DNA of 64,000 nucleotides from Synechococcus sp. PCC 7336 (GTDB lineage Bacteria; Cyanobacteriota; Cyanobacteriia; Thermostichales; PCC-7336). Position numbers and translations under genes: made by a program. Shown in pieces: positions 28,354 through 37,415 of this stretch; positions within the stretch are counted from its first letter, which is position 1; each line of letters starts with the position of its first letter. The notes beneath the pieces are model-generated. The model was not told the DNA's origin and made no database searches. It saw only the letters and a list, made by a program, of their open reading frames with translations. Location of the stretch: positions 1,091,902 through 1,155,901 of the forward strand of contig NZ_CM001776.1 of assembly GCF_000332275.1 (NCBI RefSeq). Reading direction: 5' to 3'.

Positions 28354-29115
28354 TCAGTCTGCGGAGTCTGCGAAGTGCAAAGGGACGGGACGGGGAAGTT
28401 CGCTGAGACGTTCCAAGGCATCGACGGCAGCGGCAGTCTCAGCTGCTTTTTTCGATCGCCCCTGTCCGATGCCCCAGCAATCCTGCCGGACCCACACTCG
28501 AACCGCAAAGGGGGCATCGCGATCGCCCTCTGGCTCGAACGGAACGTAACGGGGCAATTCGCCCCAATGCTGTTGAGTAAACTCCTGCAATGCGGTTTTG
28601 GCATTGTGTCGTTGTAAATCTGCCAAGACTGCGGTGGCTCTGTGTTGGAGGTGGGGCTCCAACCAAGTTTGGAGTTCCTGGAACCAGGTGTCGGGGGTGT
28701 GGCTTTGCCAACTGAGATAGAGGGCACCGACAACCGCTTCAAAGGCATCTGCCAGCCGTTTGTTGCGTCCTTTGGGATCGTTGCGAGCACTGCCTCCTAC
28801 CGCTAAGACCGGCTCGATATCGAAGCGGTCGGCCAACTGGGCAAAAAAGCTGTTGCCGAGCAAGTTAGAGCGCAGCAGAGATAAGGTTCCCACTGGCAAT
28901 TGGGGATAGCGGCGGTAGAGGAAATGACCGATCGCCAAGCGCAAGACAGCATCGCCTAAAAACTCCAGGCGATCGTTGTTGGTAGCGGTACTGAGGGAAG
29001 GATGGAGGAGGGCTAAATCGAGTAGCTGCCAATCGATATCGCGGCGATCGCCCAATCCGCAACGGGCAAGAAACTGCGAGAGTTTTTGCTGTCGAGCGGG
29101 CGCAAGAGAAGACAT
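28354..29115 (-). CDS. rnc: Ribonuclease III
   Basis: A 253-residue protein. The RNase III signature DRLEFLGDAVLRLAIGHFLY lies near residue 45, and the second metal-binding segment is RNKRLADAFEAVVGALYLSW. The C-terminal double-stranded RNA-binding domain (residues about 165-245) includes NAKTALQEFTQQHWG and [20 protein letters not shown]. It processes rRNA precursors and structured mRNAs. It is divergent from atpC. Confidence 0.93.
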   Translation of the reverse strand: MSSLAPARQQKLSQFLARCGLGDRRDIDWQLLDLALLHPSLSTATNNDRLEFLGDAVLRLAIGHFLYRRYPQLPVGTLSLLRSNLLGNSFFAQLADRFDIEPVLAVGGSARNDPKGRNKRLADAFEAVVGALYLSWQSHTPDTWFQELQTWLEPHLQHRATAVLADLQRHNAKTALQEFTQQHWGELPRYVPFEPEGDRDAPFAVRVWVRQDCWGIGQGRSKKAAETAAAVDALERLSELPRPVPLHFADSAD

Positions 29116-29222
29116 GGCTGTAGGGGGACTATTGCCTGACTATATTATTGCGATCGCCATTAACCCAAAAGCCAATTCGAGTGTTCCAGCAATTGTTTTT
29201 AGGAAGCAGAACTGCAGTATTC

Positions 29223-29228
29223 TATAAT
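29223..29228 (+). promoter_or_regulatory. Candidate -10 box for atpC
   Basis: A consensus TATAAT 47 bases before the atpC start. No good -35 element is at the right spacing (TAGGAA at 17 bases is weak). It supports independent transcription of this solitary ATP synthase gene. Confidence 0.4.
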
Positions 29229-29274
29229 TTTGTAACGCTAGACAATCTGACCTAGCCGTTGGGAGGAAGTTGCG

Positions 29275-29688
29275 GTGACGCTGTCTGTTCAGGTAATCGG
29301 TCCGGATTCCACCGTGTGGGATGCACCTGCTGATGAAGTGATTTTGCCTGCCACATCGGGGCAATTGGGGATTTTGACCAATCACGCACCGCTACTGACA
29401 GCGTTGGGCTCGGGAGTGATGCGCCTGCGCTCGCAAGGCCAGTGGACGGCGATCGCCGTCATGGGCGGTTTGGCAGAAATTGAAGACAATACGGTTTCCG
29501 TTCTGGTCAAGCGGGCTGTGTCTGGCGGCGATGTCGATACGGCAGCCGCACAGGCCGCCCTAGAGGAGGCGAATGCGACTTTAGCGAACAGCGCCGATGC
29601 CCAAGAGCGCCTGCAAGCTCAACAGGCTCAGCAAGAAGCGAACAGCCTGTTGCAGGCGGCAAACATGCAGGTTAAGACCACCCTGTAA
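29275..29688 (+). CDS. atpC: F-type ATP synthase epsilon subunit
   Basis: A 137-residue protein with a GTG start and GGGAGGAAG just upstream. The N-terminal beta-sandwich reads [20 protein letters not shown], with [19 protein letters not shown] typical of cyanobacterial and chloroplast epsilon. The C-terminal helical hairpin (residues about 85-135) is Ala/Gln rich. The subunit couples the rotor to F1 and inhibits ATP hydrolysis. In most cyanobacteria it is directly behind atpB, but here neither side carries any other ATP synthase gene. Confidence 0.93.
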   Translation: MTLSVQVIGPDSTVWDAPADEVILPATSGQLGILTNHAPLLTALGSGVMRLRSQGQWTAIAVMGGLAEIEDNTVSVLVKRAVSGGDVDTAAAQAALEEANATLANSADAQERLQAQQAQQEANSLLQAANMQVKTTL

Positions 29689-29698
29689 GGGCTGACCG

Positions 29699-31093
29699 AT
29701 GCAGGTTCCCTCCAGTTGGTGGCAGCGCTTCTCGCGATCGCTGACCCCGCCTCAAACCATCTGCCTGGGTTTTTTAGCCACAATCTTGGTGGGTACCGTT
29801 CTATTGATGTTGCCTTGGTCGACAGCAGCAGGAGAGTGGAACCACTGGCTGATGGCTCTGTTTACCTCCACATCTGCCGTTTGCGTGACGGGACTGATAG
29901 TGGCAGATACTGGCACTCATTTTTCGCCATTCGGCCAGATGGTCCTGTTAGCTCTCATTCAGGTGGGGGGCTTGGGCTACATGACTGCCACCAGCTTTCT
30001 GCTCTTAATTGTGGGGCGGCGGCTCAGTTTGCGCGATCGCACGACGATGCGAGAGACCGTCGGCGCGGCACTGGGCAGTTCGACCGCGTTGCAACTGGTG
30101 TCTGCCATTGTGGGTATGACGGCGCTATTCGAGTCACTGGGAGCCTTGCTACTCGCTCAAGTGTGGGTGCCGCAACTGGGCTGGAAAACTGGGCTGTGGG
30201 TATCTGTGTTCCATAGTGTGAGTGCATTTAACAATGCAGGGTTCAGTCTGTTCTCCAACAGTATGGTGGGTTATCAGACGAATTACATCACCATCTTTAC
30301 CCTCTCGGCTTTGATTGTGCTGGGGGGGATTGGCTTTAGTATCATCTACGAACTTTACGAGTGGTCGCGGCGCATTTGGCTGGGCGATCGGTCGATCCAG
30401 CGGGAAAATTTCACCCTCAACTTTAAAGTGGCCGTCTCCACTAGCCTGCTGCTGCTATTGGCCGGAACGGCATTCTTTTTGGGCACGGAATGGGATAATC
30501 CCGAGACATTAGGCAGTCTCTCCTTCGCAGATCGTTTACTAGCTGCTCTGTTCCAATCAGTGACGGCCCGGACTGCCGGGTTCAATAGTATTCACCAATC
30601 GGCACTGGAGTCCTCCTCACTGTTTGTCGTCATCATTTTGATGTTTATCGGTGCCAGTCCGGGGGGGACGGGCGGAGGTGTTAAAACCACCACGTTGGGG
30701 ACGTTATTGGCCTGTACCCGCTCTGCTTTGCGGGGGGGGGATTCCTCCGTCTTGGTGTTTCGACGAACCGTGCCGGAAACACTGGTCAATAAGGCGGTGG
30801 GCATTTTGATGGGATCGGCAATGCTGGTGGCCTTGTCTACGACGCTGCTGTCTCTAATCGATGGCGATCGCTTTGCGTTTCTGGATCTGCTATTCGAAGC
30901 TGTATCGGCCTACGCAACAGTGGGGCTATCCGCTCTCAATACAGCCGATTTATCCCCCCTCTCCCATCTCGTGCTAATTCCCACGATGTATTGTGGACGA
31001 GTCGGAATTTTGCTACTCGTCAGTGCGCTGTATCGAGAACCTGCCGCCAGTCAATTAATCAAATATCCCGAAGAAACGTTTTTAATCGGTTAG
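29699..31093 (+). CDS. TrkH/KtrB-family potassium (cation) uptake transporter
   Basis: A 464-residue membrane protein with the four M1-P-M2 pore repeats of the superfamily. Pore loops are visible as TSTSAVCVTGL, VSAFNNAGFSL, SVTARTAGFNS and AVSAYATVGLS, each with the key glycine of the selectivity filter. The length and the start fit KtrB/NtpJ-type proteins, which need a cytoplasmic RCK partner (KtrA/TrkA). No such gene is adjacent. It begins 11 bp after atpC, suggesting joint transcription. Confidence 0.9.
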   Translation: MQVPSSWWQRFSRSLTPPQTICLGFLATILVGTVLLMLPWSTAAGEWNHWLMALFTSTSAVCVTGLIVADTGTHFSPFGQMVLLALIQVGGLGYMTATSFLLLIVGRRLSLRDRTTMRETVGAALGSSTALQLVSAIVGMTALFESLGALLLAQVWVPQLGWKTGLWVSVFHSVSAFNNAGFSLFSNSMVGYQTNYITIFTLSALIVLGGIGFSIIYELYEWSRRIWLGDRSIQRENFTLNFKVAVSTSLLLLLAGTAFFLGTEWDNPETLGSLSFADRLLAALFQSVTARTAGFNSIHQSALESSSLFVVIILMFIGASPGGTGGGVKTTTLGTLLACTRSALRGGDSSVLVFRRTVPETLVNKAVGILMGSAMLVALSTTLLSLIDGDRFAFLDLLFEAVSAYATVGLSALNTADLSPLSHLVLIPTMYCGRVGILLLVSALYREPAASQLIKYPEETFLIG

Positions 31094-31143
31094 TGGGTTC
31101 GCGGGGCGATCGGCGATCGAAGCGCAATCTAACAGTGGAGGGT

Positions 31144-31617
31144 ATGTCCGTGCAGTATTGGTTGATGAAAAGCGAGCCTGACGAATACTCGATCGACGAC
31201 CTGCAAGCGGAGAAGGTGGCCTATTGGGACGGCGTGCGCAATTATCAGGCTCGTAATTTTATGCGCGATCGCATGCAGGAGGGGGACGAAGTCTTGTTCT
31301 ATCACTCCAATACCAAGCCGCCGGGAGTAGCGGGCATTGCCCGAGTTTGCCGCACCGGCTATCCCGATTTCACCGCTTGGGACCGCTCCGACAAACATTA
31401 CGATCCCAAATCCGATCCCGACAACCCCACCTGGTACATGGTGGATGTGGAGTTTGTGGAAAAATTTCCCCACTTTGTCTCTCTGGCCCAATTGAAAGCG
31501 CAGCCTAGCTTAGCCGAAATGAAGGTCGTCCAGCGGGGGGTACGCCTGTCCGTTCAGCCCGTCGAGCCCGAGCATTTCGAAAGGGTGAAGCAGCTCGGTC
31601 GGCGAGTGGAAGGCTAG
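31144..31617 (+). CDS. EVE-domain protein
   Basis: A 157-residue protein from ATG 31144 (MSVQYWLMKSEPDEYSIDDL); the frame is open further upstream. The domain is complete: WDGVRNYQARNFMRDRMQEG, EVLFYHSNTKPPGVAGIARV, and late AEMKVVQRGVRLSVQPVEP. EVE domains share the PUA/YTH fold and bind modified bases in RNA or DNA. The aromatic cage residues appear kept. A specific ligand is unknown for this type. It follows the K+ transporter by 50 bp. Confidence 0.88.
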   Translation: MSVQYWLMKSEPDEYSIDDLQAEKVAYWDGVRNYQARNFMRDRMQEGDEVLFYHSNTKPPGVAGIARVCRTGYPDFTAWDRSDKHYDPKSDPDNPTWYMVDVEFVEKFPHFVSLAQLKAQPSLAEMKVVQRGVRLSVQPVEPEHFERVKQLGRRVEG

Positions 31618-31656
31618 ACAGGTTAGCGGCGGATGCTGGCACGCGCGAATTGTTGC

Positions 31657-32688
31657 CTAATGAGGAACTGCCTCTCGGACTGTTTCTGCGGGCGCAGTCG
31701 GTTCGAGCTGGCCTCGATCGATTAAAAACTGTCGAAACTGCTGCACTAACTGCGGATCTCGCCAGCCGCGCTCGGCTTCTTCTTGCAGAATTGCGATGGC
31801 TTTTTCAACTGAGAAAGCCTTTTTGTAAGGGCGTTGAGAGACTAACGCATCGTAGATGTCTACCATTTGGAAGACGCGTGCCAGCAGGGGAATCTTCTCT
31901 CCCACCAGATTGTCGGGATAGCCCGTGCCATCCCAGCGTTCGTGGTGGTGGCGAATAATGGGCAAGACATCTTTCATGGTGCGCAGTGGACTGCAGATGC
32001 GCTCGCCAATCTCGACATGAGATTGCATGGCAGCCCATTCTTCTGGGGTGTGCTTGCCCGGCTTGCCTAAAATGTCGTCGGGGATGCCAATCTTGCCAAT
32101 GTCGTGCAGGTAGCCCGCCCAAGATAGGGCTTTAAGCTCCGCTTGAGAGAGACCGAGGAAGGTACCGAAGTCTTGCCCCAACTTGGCTAGACGCTTGCAG
32201 TGGTTGCCCGTGGTAGGGTCGCGGCTTTCCACTGCTTGAGCGATCGCAATCAGGACTTGAGCCGCATTATCGAGATCGTCGTTGAGACGTTTTTGCCGAA
32301 TCAGCGATCGCACCCTTGCGAGTAATTCGACCCGATCGTAGGGTTTCGAGAGAAAATCGTCAGCCCCTGCTTCAATCCCTCGAACGCGGCTGTTGCGATT
32401 GTTGAGTGCCGTAACGAGAACCACCGGGATCAAACGGGTATTGTCTCGAGCTTTGAGTTTGCGGCAGACTTCAAAGCCATCGAGGGAGGGCATCATCACA
32501 TCGAGCAACACTAAATCGGGTTGTGCTTCCTGCACGACCTCCAGTGCCTCGCGACCGTCGCAGGCTTCGATAACAGTGTGGCCGACGGATTCGAGCAGAT
32601 CGCGGGCTGCCATGCGATTGAAGGGGCGATCGTCTGCCACTAATATGCAGCCAACCTCTCTACTATCGTCTCGAGAAAGGGCAAACAT
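31657..32688 (-). CDS. Response regulator with HD-GYP phosphodiesterase domain
   Basis: A 343-residue protein. The receiver domain (about residues 10-130) has the acidic pair in ILVADDRPF, the phosphorylated aspartate in LVLLDVMMPSLDGFEV, and the lysine in FLSKPYD. The HD-GYP output has LHDIGKIGIPDDIL (about residue 192) and HHERWDGTGYPDNL (about 250). It should hydrolyse cyclic di-GMP in response to phosphorylation by an unlinked histidine kinase. Such RpfG-like proteins act on motility, biofilm and exopolysaccharide. It stands alone. Confidence 0.92.
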   Translation of the reverse strand: MFALSRDDSREVGCILVADDRPFNRMAARDLLESVGHTVIEACDGREALEVVQEAQPDLVLLDVMMPSLDGFEVCRKLKARDNTRLIPVVLVTALNNRNSRVRGIEAGADDFLSKPYDRVELLARVRSLIRQKRLNDDLDNAAQVLIAIAQAVESRDPTTGNHCKRLAKLGQDFGTFLGLSQAELKALSWAGYLHDIGKIGIPDDILGKPGKHTPEEWAAMQSHVEIGERICSPLRTMKDVLPIIRHHHERWDGTGYPDNLVGEKIPLLARVFQMVDIYDALVSQRPYKKAFSVEKAIAILQEEAERGWRDPQLVQQFRQFLIDRGQLEPTAPAETVREAVPH

Positions 32689-33186
32689 AGGCTTGAGTGC
32701 GGTTGGGTCTCGAAAATGTATGGATGCACTATAAGCGATTCCCCGCGAGCGTTACATCCGCTGATTCACCTAATTGGCAGACAGTAACGCTCCAGGTTTT
32801 AAGCATAGACAATTTTCCACCATATACAGAGTTTGTGGGAAATCCAACACTACCGATAGCGCATTTTTAGAATTAGTCAAAATTCTCGTAGCGCAGATTG
32901 CGAGATAGATAATCCCTCTACACCTCACAGACAAGGAATTTGTCATGGTTAAATAACATGCTTGGTCGATCGCTCGATTGTGTCGAACGATCGCCGTAAA
33001 ATCCCGTAAAGCCCCTATCAAAAGCCTGAGCTACTTGTGATTGTGTCCGCAGCAGCTTCGCAGCATAGCTGGGCAAAATTTCGAGTTGCAGTGAGGATAT
33101 ATACTGAAACAGCATCTTGGTGGAGCTGTTCTCATCTCGTAGTTCCCATGCCCCCTCAATTCTGCAAGGCGATCGCAGGCAAAACT
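32689..33186. other. Intergenic region between HD-GYP and hisB genes
   Basis: About 500 bp with promoters for both divergent genes expected. The middle (32780-32960) is AT-rich, and no reading frame here has family resemblance. No clear terminator or RNA gene was seen. Confidence 0.4.
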
Positions 33187-33816
33187 ATGTCATCTCCTGT
33201 TAACTCTCCCCCGCGAGTAACCCCTCTCTGCCGCACTGCCGAGGTTCATCGACGCACGGGCGAAACCGATGTCTGCGTCAGGCTGGGCCTAGACGGTAGC
33301 GGTCAGCACCAAGTGAGAACCGGGATTCCCTTTTTGGATCACATGTTGGTGCAGTTGAGCACCCACGGCCTGTTTGATTTGGAGATCGAAGCTGTGGGAG
33401 ATTTGGAGATTGACGACCACCACACGAATGAAGATGTCGGGATTACTTTAGGGCAGGCATTTGCCAAGGCCCTGAGCGATCGCCAAGGCATTCATCGCTT
33501 CGGTCATTTTTGGGCTCCCTTAGACGAGTCCCTCGTCCAGGTGGTTTTAGACTTTTCCGGGCGGCCCCATCTCAGCTACGGGCTAGAGATTCCCACACAG
33601 CGGATTGGCACCTACGACACCCAGTTGGTGCGCGAATTTTTTCAAGGGTTTGTCAACCACGCCCAGGTGACCCTGCACATTCGTCAGGCGGACGGGATCA
33701 ACTCCCACCATATTGTGGAGGCGACGTTTAAGGCATTTGCCCGAGCCTTGCGCGCGGCCACTGAAATCGACCCGCGTCGAGCCGCCAAAATCCCCAGTTC
33801 GAAAGGGGTACTCTAG
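33187..33816 (+). CDS. hisB: Imidazoleglycerol-phosphate dehydratase
   Basis: A 209-residue protein. I take ATG 33187 ([20 protein letters not shown]), since earlier in-frame starts only add non-conserved sequence. The two metal-binding repeats are [20 protein letters not shown] with [13 protein letters not shown], and [10 protein letters not shown] with [18 protein letters not shown]. The monofunctional enzyme catalyses step six of histidine synthesis, forming imidazole acetol phosphate. The length matches the bacterial/plant monofunctional type. Confidence 0.95.
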   Translation: MSSPVNSPPRVTPLCRTAEVHRRTGETDVCVRLGLDGSGQHQVRTGIPFLDHMLVQLSTHGLFDLEIEAVGDLEIDDHHTNEDVGITLGQAFAKALSDRQGIHRFGHFWAPLDESLVQVVLDFSGRPHLSYGLEIPTQRIGTYDTQLVREFFQGFVNHAQVTLHIRQADGINSHHIVEATFKAFARALRAATEIDPRRAAKIPSSKGVL

Positions 33817-33917
33817 GGGGCGATCGGGGGAAAGTAGGTAGTCGGAGGGAACTCGATGCCATACCATACAAGACAGCGGCACTCTGAGTGCCCGAGCTAT
33901 TTTGGGAGAGCGTTGCA

Positions 33918-34616
33918 GTGGGAAAACTGCTCAGCCAACTGCGCGACTTATGCGACCATCCTCTCTGGCAAAATCGCACCCGTCGGATGGCGGGGCTAGG
34001 CGAGGAGAAGACTGTCAATCGCCAGCTCTTGCGGGCCATCTTGCCCGTAGCCTTTCTGCTGCTGATGCTGTGGAACTGGCGGCTTGCCAGTGCATTACTC
34101 GCAGGCAGTTTCACGATGAATGCGGTGTACCTGCTACAGGCGTCTCAGTGGCAGCAGCAGTGGCAGCAGTGGAGCCGTTCGCTGTCGGACAGTCCAAACT
34201 TAGGCGCAACCCTAGCGGTGGCAGGGGGACTGGCAGCCACGTTGGGAACCTATGTCGCCCTCTCAGTCTGGTCTCAAGCGGGCGATCGCTGGTTGGCGAT
34301 CGCGATTTTGATGCAGGGGATAATCAGCTGCGGCATTTTGGTTGCAGTGTTGGGACAAGCTCGGCAGCAGCGACGCCTCTGGGGCGATCGACAGTTTGAA
34401 GCATTGTTGCGGGAGATAGCCTCTCCCGAGTCATTACAGCGGCTATTGGCTACCCGGCAACTGCAGGGCCATTTACAGGGGCTGTCGGTCACTCCCGAGC
34501 AGCGTCAGTTAGCGACCGACTACGTACAATTGGCCTTGGAGCGGGAATCGGTACCGCAGGTGCGGGAGGCATTGCTAGATCTATTGCAGGTGGGGCGATC
34601 GGCTGAGGCCAGCTAA
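33918..34616 (+). CDS. Membrane protein of unknown function with helical-repeat-like tail
   Basis: I choose GTG 33918 (VGKLLSQLRDLCDHP), nine bases after GGGAG; the frame also starts at 33888. The product of about 232 residues has two or three hydrophobic helices (about 40-60, 98-118, 125-147) and a cytoplasmic C-terminal part rich in leucine and glutamine. That tail is similar in style to armadillo-type cyanobacterial proteins. No catalytic motif is seen and no function can be named. Confidence 0.6.
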   Translation: MGKLLSQLRDLCDHPLWQNRTRRMAGLGEEKTVNRQLLRAILPVAFLLLMLWNWRLASALLAGSFTMNAVYLLQASQWQQQWQQWSRSLSDSPNLGATLAVAGGLAATLGTYVALSVWSQAGDRWLAIAILMQGIISCGILVAVLGQARQQRRLWGDRQFEALLREIASPESLQRLLATRQLQGHLQGLSVTPEQRQLATDYVQLALERESVPQVREALLDLLQVGRSAEAS

Positions 34617-34744
34617 ACTGTTCGACCCGATCTGGCCCGAGCTTGCCTGGGGCGGATTGTGGCTTGGAGCGCGATCGATCTGGCAAGAATGTGTCGAGAT
34701 GGCTGCTAGGATAAGTGCTCCCATAGATTCAGACGGGCAGAATA

Positions 34745-35515
34745 GTGGCGGTTTTGGGAGAGACGAATTGTACGACGGCATTGGTGGTGGGGGCCAGTCG
34801 CGGCATTGGCTTGGGATTTGTAAGGCAATTGCTGGAGCAGGCGCAATTTAAAACGATTTTTGCCACCTATCGCCATGCCGATCGAGCGTTGGAATTATTG
34901 GAATTGCGCGATCGCCATCCCGATCTCCTTGCCTGCATCGCCGCAGACGTGACGGATGAACGGCAGATTGAAGCGGCGGTTGCTCAGATCGGACAGCGGG
35001 TCGAGCGGTTGCATTTAGCGATCCACTGTGTCGGCATTCTGCACGATGAATCTATGGCCCCAGAAAAGAGCTTGCGGCAGATCGAAACTCAGCAATTAGC
35101 CCGTTATTTTCAGGTCAATAGCATTCCAGCGGTCCTCTGGGCCAAACATTTGTTGCCGCTGTTCAAACATGGCGATCGCAGTGTCTTAGCCTGTATTTCG
35201 GCCAAGGTGGGCAGCATTGACGATAACCACCTGGGGGGATGGTATGGCTATCGAGCTTCGAAGGCCGCGTTAAATATGTTGATGCGCACAGCGGCGATCG
35301 AATACCGTCGCAAGAGCCCGGAAACGCTGGTGGCCCTCCTCCATCCCGGCACCACAGACACCGAGTTGTCGCAGCCCTTTCAAGCCAACGTTCCCCCCGA
35401 AAAGCTATTTTCAGTCAACCGTACCGTCACGCAGTTATTGGAAGTCATTGCAGGCTTGGGGCAGGATGATAGCGGTCAGTTTTTCTCGTGGGATGGCAGC
35501 CGCTTGCCTTGGTAG
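34745..35515 (+). CDS. Short-chain dehydrogenase/reductase (C-factor-like)
   Basis: A 256-residue Rossmann protein with a GTG start. The cofactor loop is ALVVGASRGIGLGFVRQL, followed by the NAG-equivalent AIHCVGILHD and the catalytic YGYRASKAALNMLM with YxxxK. The active-site serine is probably in ACISAKVGSIDDN. The C-terminus FFSWDGSRLPW is typical of the C-factor/CsgA-like group. The substrate is unknown. The family is widespread in cyanobacteria. Confidence 0.87.
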   Translation: MAVLGETNCTTALVVGASRGIGLGFVRQLLEQAQFKTIFATYRHADRALELLELRDRHPDLLACIAADVTDERQIEAAVAQIGQRVERLHLAIHCVGILHDESMAPEKSLRQIETQQLARYFQVNSIPAVLWAKHLLPLFKHGDRSVLACISAKVGSIDDNHLGGWYGYRASKAALNMLMRTAAIEYRRKSPETLVALLHPGTTDTELSQPFQANVPPEKLFSVNRTVTQLLEVIAGLGQDDSGQFFSWDGSRLPW

Positions 35516-35584
35516 GCGAGAGCCCTACCCGATCGTCAACAGTAGCAATCTAGAGATTTGGGCGCATCCCATAGGGATCCGCCT

Positions 35585-36260
35585 TCACCCATCGGATTCA
35601 TCCAACCAGCTATCCAGATCTGCCCCACTCTGAAAATCCAGTAGCACTTCCCCCAGCGCTTCCAATTGATCTAGGGCCAGTGCTTCTATACGAGCTTGGC
35701 ACTGCGGAGAAATCTCCCCGAATCGCCGCGCGAGCTGGCGCAAGATCAGCGCTCGTTCTCCCTGTTTGCGCCCCCGTTCGATGCCCCGTTCGAGACCCTG
35801 TTCGATGCCCCGCTCGAGACCCTGTTCGAGACCCTGTTCGATGCCCTGTGCGAGTCCTTCCTGGCGTGCCATGCGCTCAATCGTGCTGAGATAAGGCATA
35901 CGGTCCTCCCGCTCCCATTGCTCCACTTCTGTCCGAAATTCTAGCTCCAATTCCTCGGGCAACTGCATCACCCAATCGATAAACCGATACAGATTGACAA
36001 TCGCCTGACGCTCGTAACCTCGCTCGTACAATCGCCGCGTCAAACGCCATTTCCAACTCTTGCGCTCCGTTGGCTGACTCCGTGTCGTCTGGGTCTTCAG
36101 ATGCACCATTTTGTTGGAGCTCGGTGTTCAAAAATTCGTAGCCTCGGCTCCAATCAATCTCGGCGTAGATTGCGGGAAAGAAAAAGGCCAGAAACTCGGG
36201 AAAATGGGCATCGAGTATATCCTTCCAAGGGTTATCGAAATCTTGGCGGGTTGAACTCAT
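35585..36260 (-). pseudogene. Rpn/PD-(D/E)XK transposase-like protein gene with internal deletion
   Basis: The N-terminal piece (from ATG 36260: MSSTRQDFDNPWKDILDAHF, EIDWSRGYEFLNTELQQ) and the C-terminal piece (HLKTQTTRSQPTERKSWKWR onward) lie in different frames and meet near 36105. Full family members have about 120 more residues between these blocks, holding the nuclease core. The C-terminus carries a QG(I/L)E(Q/R)GLE tandem repeat (about 35755-35860), a typical feature. The gene has therefore lost its catalytic middle and is probably dead. Confidence 0.75.
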
Positions 36261-36302
36261 ATTACTGAGGGAGAGAGTACGGTTCTCGATCGTTGCAAAA
36301 AC

Positions 36303-37415
36303 TCATTCGGGTAAAGCTGGCAGCGTTGCGAGGTAGGCTTCTAGGCGATCGCCACATAACGCATTCAGCAGCTCGGACCAGCGTTGAATCTGGAGATCGC
36401 GCCCGAAAGTCGCTTCTGCAAAAGCTCGATTGGCGCGGGAAATCTCTCCTAGATCGTGGCTGGCGCACCAATCAACTCTCAGAGCCAAATCGTCAATCCG
36501 AGGTAGCTTCAGATGGGCCTGCTTGACCCACTGGCTGGCAAAAGCTTTGCGTTTAAACCAGCGGGTTCGCGCTAACAGTTGCGGTTGCCGTACAAATTCG
36601 TTCATGGGAGGGTAATCGATCGTGAGGGTAGGAATGCCGCTGCACACCGCCTCGATCGCCATAAAGCCAATGCCTTCCATTTTGGACGGTTGAATCGCCA
36701 CGTCCCCGCTGGCGTACAAGTCGCTCGGATCGTCCAGATTGCCGCTGCAGACTTCAATCCGATCGTCCAATTGCGGTAATTCCACCTGGTTTTGCATCCG
36801 CACCAGTAGACGAATATCGGGATGCTTAGCCCGCTTGAAGGCTTCGATCGCCTCTCGGGTGCCTTTGCGATCGTCGCGATCGACAAATCCTGCATTGTGG
36901 ATAAACAAACGGGCCGGACCGGAGATCGAGCGGGTCGGAAAGCGGTCTAAATCTACTAGCCAGGGTAAATAAACAGCATTCCTCCAGCCGTAATTGCGCA
37001 CTACCTTCAGGGTGTAGCGGGTGGGGCAGACAAACAAATCGCAATCTTGCCAGACTGCCAGCTTGCCGCGAAACCATTCCCAATTAGGCACGCAGACCGT
37101 TTTTACCCCCAATTCCCGGGCAATTGGCAGCAAAGAAGGGTGCCAGTTGGGTCGCTCGAAAAAGACAATTCCCTGTCGTCCCTGCAGCAACTCCCGCAGG
37201 CGAGCCTCAGAGTCCCGAGGCGAGAGGCGAATTTCGTTCGGACTCACTAGAGGTTTATCCGCCAAGCGCTCGGATGGAATCGCCAGATGATACCCGACTC
37301 CCAAAATGCTGCGGATATCTTCCGCTTGTCGGCCAAAGCCCGTGTCGTCTTTGTGGGCCACCACCGCCCATTGGGACAAATCCAGATGGGTGCGGGCGGG
37401 CTGGGTATTAGTCAT
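36303..37415 (-). CDS. Glycosyltransferase, GT4-like
   Basis: A 370-residue GT-B fold protein. The N-terminal domain includes QWAVVAHKDDTGFGRQAEDI. The donor-binding C-terminal domain has DVAIQPSKMEGIGFMAIEAVCSGIPTLTIDYPP, the usual E-x7-E-like segment of GT4 enzymes. It is the last gene of the leftward polysaccharide cluster, overlapping the epimerase gene by eight bases. It likely adds one sugar of the exported glycan, with donor and acceptor unknown. Confidence 0.8.
   Translation of the reverse strand: MTNTQPARTHLDLSQWAVVAHKDDTGFGRQAEDIRSILGVGYHLAIPSERLADKPLVSPNEIRLSPRDSEARLRELLQGRQGIVFFERPNWHPSLLPIARELGVKTVCVPNWEWFRGKLAVWQDCDLFVCPTRYTLKVVRNYGWRNAVYLPWLVDLDRFPTRSISGPARLFIHNAGFVDRDDRKGTREAIEAFKRAKHPDIRLLVRMQNQVELPQLDDRIEVCSGNLDDPSDLYASGDVAIQPSKMEGIGFMAIEAVCSGIPTLTIDYPPMNEFVRQPQLLARTRWFKRKAFASQWVKQAHLKLPRIDDLALRVDWCASHDLGEISRANRAFAEATFGRDLQIQRWSELLNALCGDRLEAYLATLPALPE

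Noticed and set aside
35755..35860. Short tandem repeat that might be taken for a CRISPR-like array
   Set aside because: The units are contiguous coding repeats (QGLERGIE type) inside a transposase-like gene, with no spacers.
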